Shown here: one piece after another, positions 53,301-62,300 of the stretch
How the letters are laid out: each line of letters starts with the position of its first letter
Numbering within the stretch: the first letter of the stretch is position 1
From: Polytrichum commune
Taxonomy: Eukaryota; Streptophyta; Polytrichopsida; Polytrichales; Polytrichaceae
Length of the DNA stretch: 64,000 nt
Reading direction: 5' to 3'
Assembly (NCBI GenBank): GCA_950295325.1
Contig: OX485804.1
Location: 28,890,001 to 28,954,000 of the forward strand
The notes under the pieces: model-generated
What the model was told of the DNA's origin: nothing
The model's input: only the letters and a program-made list of their open reading frames with translations
Databases searched by the model: none
Position numbers and translations under genes: made by a program

Positions 53301-56300
53301 CCCGTACCATTTACATCTACTTCTCTGGTAGGAGGTATTTGGAGAGTGACATGCACGCCGACCCGGTTTTTGAACGTCACTGGTAACTCTCAACAGAACA
53401 TTTTTAAGTAGCTATTTAGGTTCCTATGCAAATGGAATAATTCTTAGGTAATCTAGATAACCTTAAGAATGATTCCATTGGGGACGCACCTCTTCAATTG
53501 AAGCTTGGTAGATGGGAATAGGCTATGTGTCCGAAGATAGGGAACAATGAGATGTCAACTAATGAGGCTTAATGCCACTTACTATGCTCGGCATTCATGC
53601 ATGTGCTCAAGGACCTTGATTTCTTGAAGTTAGAAATAGAAAGAGAACGTCCTTACACATGCTTTAAAATGCTATGAGTATAGCTTCGCGTCATCAGTTC
53701 AATAGTAAGTTGAGATTTAGGAAGTTAACAGCACTAGTAAAACAGTATGTGGCCATCTGCACAGCATCTCATGATCATCGCCCTCAGAGTTAGCAAAATG
53801 TTCTTCATTCATCTTCAAAGCTTTTCTACTAGGTAAGCCAATCTCTTTCAGAGCTATTGGTAACAAGATATTTTCTTTCAATATAGAGTTGCAGAGAATC
53901 ACTGAGTACTGGATGGTGTTTCAGCTTCGCCTTTCTCTATAAGTGCAAAATTTGAAACATCTCAAGTAAAGAAAGTGTGTCATTGACCAGTCACCATATT
54001 GAATGTCGGGAAACATTGCCCACTTCCTTTACGTTTCAGTGAGGATGAAATTGGAGAATTTGTGACACATTTAATGCTCAACAACCTATTGTTTCTAACA
54101 ACCTAATGATTATGATGTTTTTGTAGGCACGGTGATGTTAGGTAACCAACTAATATTGAATGGCATCATCAACTTCACTCTCATCGCTTTTACAGCATCC
54201 CAAGCAGCTACAACTTTTCTTGTCAGGCCTGATGTAACAATGCCCTTGCCAGCGGGCCCTGTCACGTTCAGCGTCGACTCTCAAGACATATTCCCCAAAT
54301 ACAGCGTTATACACTTGATAAACTACAAGGTAAGTAAATTGAATTCATCCCTACAACTGATAATTGGGTTGCGAAGACATGAGATAGGTACTCCATATCA
54401 TAGACGACTCAATGCCCTCTTAATTTTTGTTTGTGCATGTGCTTGGACACGTTGGGTCAAAGTGCTTTTTGCCTAAATTTCAAGAACTCTGAGATTCTGG
54501 TACTCCCAGGCGGTTTTTCTACATGTAATGATGTTACTATTCCTCATCAGTTATGCATTAAGTGTCCATAAATTGCCTAACCTACCTTATTCTTAACAAA
54601 CGAAAACTAGAAAGAAATCAAAAACCTATCCAACCCCTTACATAAAATACTCCTCAAAAAACTAGAGTAACCACCTTTAAAATGACCCACAGTGGAAGCT
54701 TAACCCATGGTTAAGCGAAACCCCCCCACTTACATGTAGGATGTACATCACCAAGGAAATCAATCCTGCATTGCATGAGTATTCTTTGGTGACAAATGGG
54801 TTTATATTCAGGCAAGTGCCAAGAAGCAAATGCGTTTCTTTTTCTTTCTCTTTTGTTACTACACCTCTGCTAATTCAATTGGTCTTTGAATAGGGAAGTT
54901 ACGAGCTAAACTAAGTTTTGAATATGTGAACCAGGTGACAGACTCAACTGGAACAATCATCCTTCAAGCAAAGTGTACCCTTGACAGGGCCACCGTTGGG
55001 TGCTTCTTTCCAAATGTGCTAAAGAAGGCCGGAACATATTGGGTCAGTGTGAGCATTGATGCAGGCACAGTCCTTGCTGGTAATGCATCCTTGAGTGTGT
55101 TGCCTGGGATGCTTTCAGGACCAAAGAGTACTTTTGCCATAATCGGCATGGCTCAGTCCACTTTGTCCTCAAAAACAGCCGGCGATACCCTTACGGCGAC
55201 TCTCTTGATGCAAGACATGTATGGTAACCAAGGGAATTTTAGTTTTGCTCTGGCTGGTTGGAATACTACTGTGACCGTGGCTCTCCGATGCAATAGGGGA
55301 ACCACCACTTATATGAATGTGAGTGCTGGTCTTGGGTCTACAACGGCAAGTGTTGTAGTAACAAATGCGGGTTTGTATGTTGCGTCCACTTTTATCGGTT
55401 CGAGTGGAAACACCCTAATAGGCTCTGGGAAGTATTCCTTCATTGTAAGCCCTTTAATGGCTAATACTTCAGGTAACGACTTCACAAGTTGCATAAAGGA
55501 CTGTTTATCCATCTGTATACATTTCTTAAAAATAAAACTACATAAGTGGATTCATTAAGTTTTAACCGTAGATAGTGAATTTTGTCCAATCTTGAAATGG
55601 CAGCCATAACATGTTTACGGAGGATTTATGTTTTAATGCTGCTAACAGTATGAAATTTGGACATGAAAGTTGCCAAAGATGTTGAGTTTGATTTGGAAAC
55701 TATATGTATTGATGACCATGAGGGATAATTCACGATTGTTCTCACTTGGTGGCAGGCTTCTCTGCAAACATGGTGGTGGGGAAGATGGTGGCGGGGCAAT
55801 TTACCCCGGTCTGGGTCTCCTTACTTGATTTCTACGGAAACACCATTGATGGGACTACTCTTCCAAAGTCCATTCCCGTTGTCATCAATTGTAATGGCCA
55901 ATCATTCAACGCTACCAACACTGGCCGCACTTTTGTACTCCTTCCAGGCCTAAATGTAACAACAGCTTCAACAGGCATCCTCATCACTGCCTCATATAGT
56001 TCTACCGTAGTTGCGTCCTACAACGCCACCTGCTTACCAGGTCTTATTCCCTAATTCTCTCTTGCAATATTGGTCTGTGCCCTATAATTTTAAAAAAACT
56101 TTAGCGATCGGACTGTATGCTTGGATCAATATACAAGATTTTTTTATTGTGGACGTATTGTTGAGTTTAAGAGCCACAATCCGAAGGCTCCTACACTAAA
56201 TATTGTATTCAGTGTCACCATTTTAATTTGTCTTGCTCAATGCTGATTGTAAACCGCCCTGTGTAGTATCAACAACACTAGGTGTGAACTTAACATTATT

Positions 56301-59300
56301 TGTTGTTCCTTGTAAGATTTTTTGGGCATTAAAGATTTACAATGTTCCAATTACTGTTGCTTACTAAGCGATCTTTCATCTAAATTTCAATCACACATGA
56401 CAATATTCATTGCAGACTTGTTAGGATGCAGAATATGCCAAACTTTGTTTCAATAATTGACATGAATTTCATTTAAATTTCAATCATCTATGACATTACT
56501 TGAAAGCTTATTCATAAGAAGTGTCATCAGAAAAGTTACCACAGTGACACTAAAAACCATATGATGCTAATACGATATTTAGTGTAGTAGTGTGCTCAAT
56601 ATGGGGGAACTTCCTATTCTTGAGAACTGAGGTTGCATTCTGTGATGGCAGAACACACCAAGAGACTGAATAGTGAGATTCTAAATCTATTCAAGTAGAA
56701 ATCATCACAGTGGGGCAACTTTTCTTAGGTTCTTCATATACATTGCACTTTGTATTTCTGAAGGTGGTAGATTGAATGTTAACAGGTCCTGCTGACGTCC
56801 ACTTCTCAAATGTCTCTATTCCCGTGCAAAACTACGTTGTGGGCAGCAATGGCTCTCTCCAACTCACAGTGATGGACAGTTGGGGTAACGCGGTCGACCC
56901 AACCACCCACAACTTCCCATTCCAAGGCGGCCGCCTGTTACGAGTCCCGGACCTATTTGGCACCAAATACTCTAGTGGCTGCAACTTGAACTATTCGGCC
57001 CCCAATCCCACAACGAACCCGTATTTCTTCAATTTTACGCTCCCAACGGTCGCAGCTTGGTATTACGTCTCGATTCCGCTCATTGGCAAGCTCCTTGAGA
57101 CAGGGCCAGTGATCCAGGTGGTGGCGTCTTACCCTGTGGGGCGCATGTGCACCATAAGTGGTGTTTCGGGGATCGAGCCTACTCCCGGTACCCAATACTC
57201 TGTATATGTGACGCCGCGGGATATGTACGGTAACATATGGTATGGTGACATGTCGACGCTTTTGATTATCGTGACGGACCCGAATGGCGTGTCTATCCCC
57301 CACTCCAACATGACCATCACCTCCGACCCTGTCATGGCATCCATCCTTACGTTCATAACACCGCAAAAAACAGGCGTTTGCACTATCAAGGTGTGGGGCT
57401 CGTACCCAGACTCGACCATGAAGACGATGCCGTTCAATGTTGTGGCAGGTGACTATGCCCAAGTTTCCCTAGAGGAGGTCCGGGTGGCGGTGGCGGCCCA
57501 ATACTCAACTTTTTTCTTCGTCGCGAGAGATGCCCTTGGGTACCCGAGGGACCAGCCGGGAATCCCAGGTGACATTTTCCAGCTTGTCCTTTGCAACAAT
57601 ATCTCGTGTGGGCATGCCACCGTGAATGACCATCACCGCTCGGGTGGGCGGTACCTTGTGACGTGGAGTGCACCATTGGTGGGCAATTATTCGGTGACGT
57701 GCTGGACCCCAAATAATGGCCCTTGTCCATTGTCCACTCTCACTACGGTGGCGAGTCCGCGCACAGATAGTGTGGTTTATTACCCGAGGTGCGATCACGC
57801 CCCGGCCACCCCGGCCACCTGCCCCCAGTTTTATAGTGTTAATGCAGGTGAAATGGCCACCATCATTCTTCAATCATTCAATGAACCGGTTGGAGGACCC
57901 AACATGAGCATTAACACAGGTGGCAACCTACCAGCGGTTTTTATGACAGGAGGCAGTATCACCAGCCTTGTGGACCAAGGTGATGGGACCTATTCTCTAT
58001 CCTATGTAGCTACCAGTAATGGACCTGCGACGCTTACTATAACAAATGGAGTGCCCAGTGTCATTTATCTTAAGGTTAACCCTGGGCGAACGAGCCCATT
58101 GAAGACATTCTTTCAGTTCAGTTACAACCTCCAGGCGAATTATACGGCTGGAATGATCATAAACGGGGGTTTCATTGCAAAGGACTTTTTGGGCAGACAA
58201 CAGGATTACACACAATATGATTATTATAAGGACAGATTTCAGCTCATTGCAACAAGAAGTTCTGGAGAGGAGATTCGTGGGACCAACACGTTTTATCCCT
58301 ACGGATTGGGCGAGTGGGGGACGGTGGTGTTCTTAAACCTTGCGGGGACGTTTACATTGCAAGCCACGTTCAACGGCTACACGATTCCGCTCGTGGACAC
58401 GAACGGAAACCCGCTGACAGCGAGTGGCTTTTTAGTTATTCCCGGGCCACCGTATGCTGCCGCGGTTGCTTACCCACCTCCTACAATTCAGTTTTACAAT
58501 TCTGCAGGTGGCGTAGGTGGCACTGCCATGTACTCTATTAACGACCAATATGGCAACTTCATTCCTCAATCTTTATACAGCTGTAGTGCTTACATACTGG
58601 ATTGGTGGGGTACCCCTTGGCAATCGGAAATGTGTATTCAATCTGCTGACCACATCACGACCAACTGGAGCAATGTTTTCACAGCCAACCAATATAAATT
58701 GCAAATCCTTGTTTCGAGCCACCTCGGGAACCACATTAGTCTCATCAATTCCGTGCAAGTGGCACCGGGTGTTCCATGGGCGTTGACGTCGACGATTATC
58801 ACGTCAACGTCTTTGACCTCGGTGATGGGCTCCAAGACAATTGTGGAGTGGTATTGCAAAGATAAATACAACAACAAATGCGCGGGCGACCAATCTGGGC
58901 AATTTAGTGTTGTGGTGGCTCGACTCGGCGGCTCCCCATATGACACCATTGTGTATGCGAGCACGGGCCTTTCGACTATCGTAAATGAAACAGGTCGGTA
59001 CCAAGCAAGCTTCGTGATCATGTTAATCGGAAACTTCACAGCCACAGTGCGGGTGGGGGACATTCGCGGTATCACTGTGGGTGCACCGATTGTGGTTAGC
59101 TCCATACCGGCCGAGACGGCAATATCACTGTCATATGCTTCTTTGGCCACCTCCCCAAGGAAGCTCTTGACCAACAAATTACCCGCCAAGGTTATTGCGG
59201 GCGCCACCAACGTGGTCCGAGTGGTGGGAGTGGACGTGAATGGCAACCTCCAGGATAACTCAAAGTGCAACAGCACGGTGCTCCCAAACATAACGATTAG

Positions 59301-62300
59301 TACGGACGATATGGGGCTTGATGGAGCAGGTGCAGGTGTTCCTCCATTTGTTGTATACCCCGACGTGGTTGTCGACACCACGAATCCTGGATGCGTGTTT
59401 TGGTATAATTTCTCGGCCACCGCGGTGGCGAAAGTGGGAACCAACCCTCTTGTGACCGCCACCTACACGATGCGTGTCACATGGGCGTCCGTAGTGAATG
59501 GCACGTATACCGACATCGCGGGAAGCCCCTTCAAATTCCAAGTCAAACCGGCAGCCATGGACATTCCGAGCTCTTTACTCCAACTCTCGAGCCGGAGCGT
59601 GAGCTCCACAGGTCTTACAACTACATTTCTCCTCACCACAAAAGACATTTACGGTAACCAAGCCACTTTTTCACAATCTCTAAGCTTGACTCCCCTCGTG
59701 GCCCCGGCTGGCACTTACAGGCCTCAGTGGCGACGCCTTTTGAAGTATGACGTGGACGAAGTTGATGTCCAGATGGAGGAGATGATGTGGCAAGAGCAAC
59801 CTCATAATACTTTTGTTGCACGAGATGCGAGTGCCCCGGTTGCATTGATGACACCAAGTATTGTGAGCAACCCTGACGCCACATACAGCATTTCCTTCTC
59901 GGTGATACAAGCTCGTTCATACGACATTTTTTTGTACATGAGCGGTAGCCTCTTGCAGCCAATGTTGAGCTCAACGGCGACCATTGCTAATTTTCTGGTT
60001 CCCCCTGGATGGCCGGAGATTACAAGGGTGCGGCCCATCGGGGTCGGTATTGGTGACGGTGTCCAATTAGTGGTTGGGAAGCCCATGACATTCACAATAA
60101 GCTTGTGTGACATTTTCAATAACCCAGTGAGCATCGCGAATTCCCCAAGCCTGCTCCAGAAATACATGACCGGGATCGCCAACGTGTCCACCATCACAAT
60201 GTACAGGTCCAATATTGGCAACAACACGTTCTCAATCTCGCCGGTGCCCGTATCTGGGGTGAATTTCTCAATTGTGGGAGGAAACATAATGTTTTCTTGC
60301 ACGCCTACAATGGCGGGCTTCATGAACATTGCCCTTGCTTATACTGATAGTGCAGGATCCTCTGTGATGAAATCTGTTTTGGGACCCTTCCACGTGTCGG
60401 TGGTTGTGAATGGACAGGTAGCCCCTTCGACGTTTCTTACTTTTGGTCCTGGTGTTACGGCCGCCCCGGCGTGTACCGAAGATATTTGTCCAATCAACAC
60501 CATGTACATCAAGATCACAGACGCCAACAATAATTTGCAATTCCCGAACACAACGGTGTGCCAAAACTTTATAATTGTGGGTTGGAATGCCGGGGTTATG
60601 ATATGGTTCACGGCAAAGCCAATCTATGATAATTATTGTGCATTGTCTTGGAAGTTACTCCCCGGGTTGCCACCCGCTCGTGTTGCATTCAATGTGAGTT
60701 ATTCCAGCAATGGAACGACAACCCCCGTGCCTGCGGATCCTCGTGTTTCAACAGCTGACCCAAGTGGGTTAAAAGTTACGGTCCCCATTGTCCCAGAGGT
60801 TGTTGATCCGGCGCCGGACAAATGCTTGGCGTTTGGTGACCTTGGCGGCCTCGTGATGGCCGGCACTATAGGGCGCATTACCGTCCAATTAGTTGACTTA
60901 AATGGCGTCGCTGTTCAAACGAGCCCCTCCACAAGTGCCGATTTTGTGACCCTCGTTATAAGTGCGACCAATTACTCCATGAACCCTCCTTGGCCGCCGA
61001 CAGTTACAACGATGGACAATGGTGATGGCACGTATTCGTTTCAGTACGACACGTCCAGGACCGGGATGTTCACTATGATGATTTATGTGGGGTATTTGAA
61101 TATGCCTTTGGGTGGCAGGAGCACAGGGTACATTTTAAATGTAAGATCATGCAACTTACTTTCCAAGCAATATGACTTTTACAAAGCATAAGCTATGACT
61201 TCATCATCAAACTCTTGGAAAAGCTCTACAGAAATCTAGACACACCTAACGCGAGTTCTTGGTCGGAAAAGTTTGTCATTACTCCGAGTTTACTCTAATA
61301 CTCTGTTTCTGGCATTCTACTACGTAAACGTTGTTCTTGTCATCGTTACTCATCAGCTTTGACTTCCAAAACGAAGAGCAAAGTCGAGACTGTTGTGTTC
61401 ATATTGTGTGGATTAACAAACTCTAGAAGCTTAGGAAATGGTTACCAAGCTATCAAGGCTAGGTACCAAATACTACTTGTACATGGTACACCTGTCTTAG
61501 TGCTTTACTAGTGTAAGAGGGCTTTTCAGCATTTGGAATAAGAATTTTGCTGAATAGCTCATCACTACCATCAAATAAACACAAATTTTGTTCAAGCTGT
61601 TGATATTAATTCCTATCAGTTATGTGACGTTGTATGTTTGGATGGAACCTTGTATGCAGGTAGTTGCAGCACCATCAGTGGTTGAAAGCACCATTGTGAC
61701 GTTGGTGAGCAATAACTCTGCTTACCGTGCAGGCCAAGACACAGTTCAGATTGAACTCCAAGGTTTAGACAGCTATCTTAACTTGCAAGACTACGTTCTT
61801 AGCCCAGTGGATGGTTTCCAAGCAAGAATCACTCAACCAGACAGCAGCCTTAATTATGTTGGACTAGCTTCACAAACTCAAACTGCACCTGATACAGGAA
61901 ATGTTTATGTTTCATGGGTGCTCAATTTTGTTCCGTCACAAGCTGGTATTGGTAGCATATATTCCTTCAATTTTGTATGGAGGAATGACACTGTTGAGAT
62001 TGCAATTCCAGCATCAACAATTACAGTACCAACTATACCAGGAATGCCATCACCTTTGTACACGAAGGTATGTTTCAGAACAGTCAACTACATATTGATT
62101 ATGGCCCTTTTCTGGACTGGCCTAATTCCCTGTCCAACTGATTGTGAGTGACACAAATCTTTTGCAGCTCCTTAAAAAGGTTGACTACCCGACACGCACA
62201 TGGCTTCTTTTGTACTAACACAATTTCTCTTTTTATTCACACAAATGAGCGAATTTAGTGTAGTAGAGTTGCACATTTTGGTGTTCTCATGTTTATGGGA

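Noticed and set aside
58638-59462. 274-codon minus-strand frame
   Set aside because: Shadow of the GC-richer filamin exon on the + strand, which has clear domain motifs and matching splice phases.
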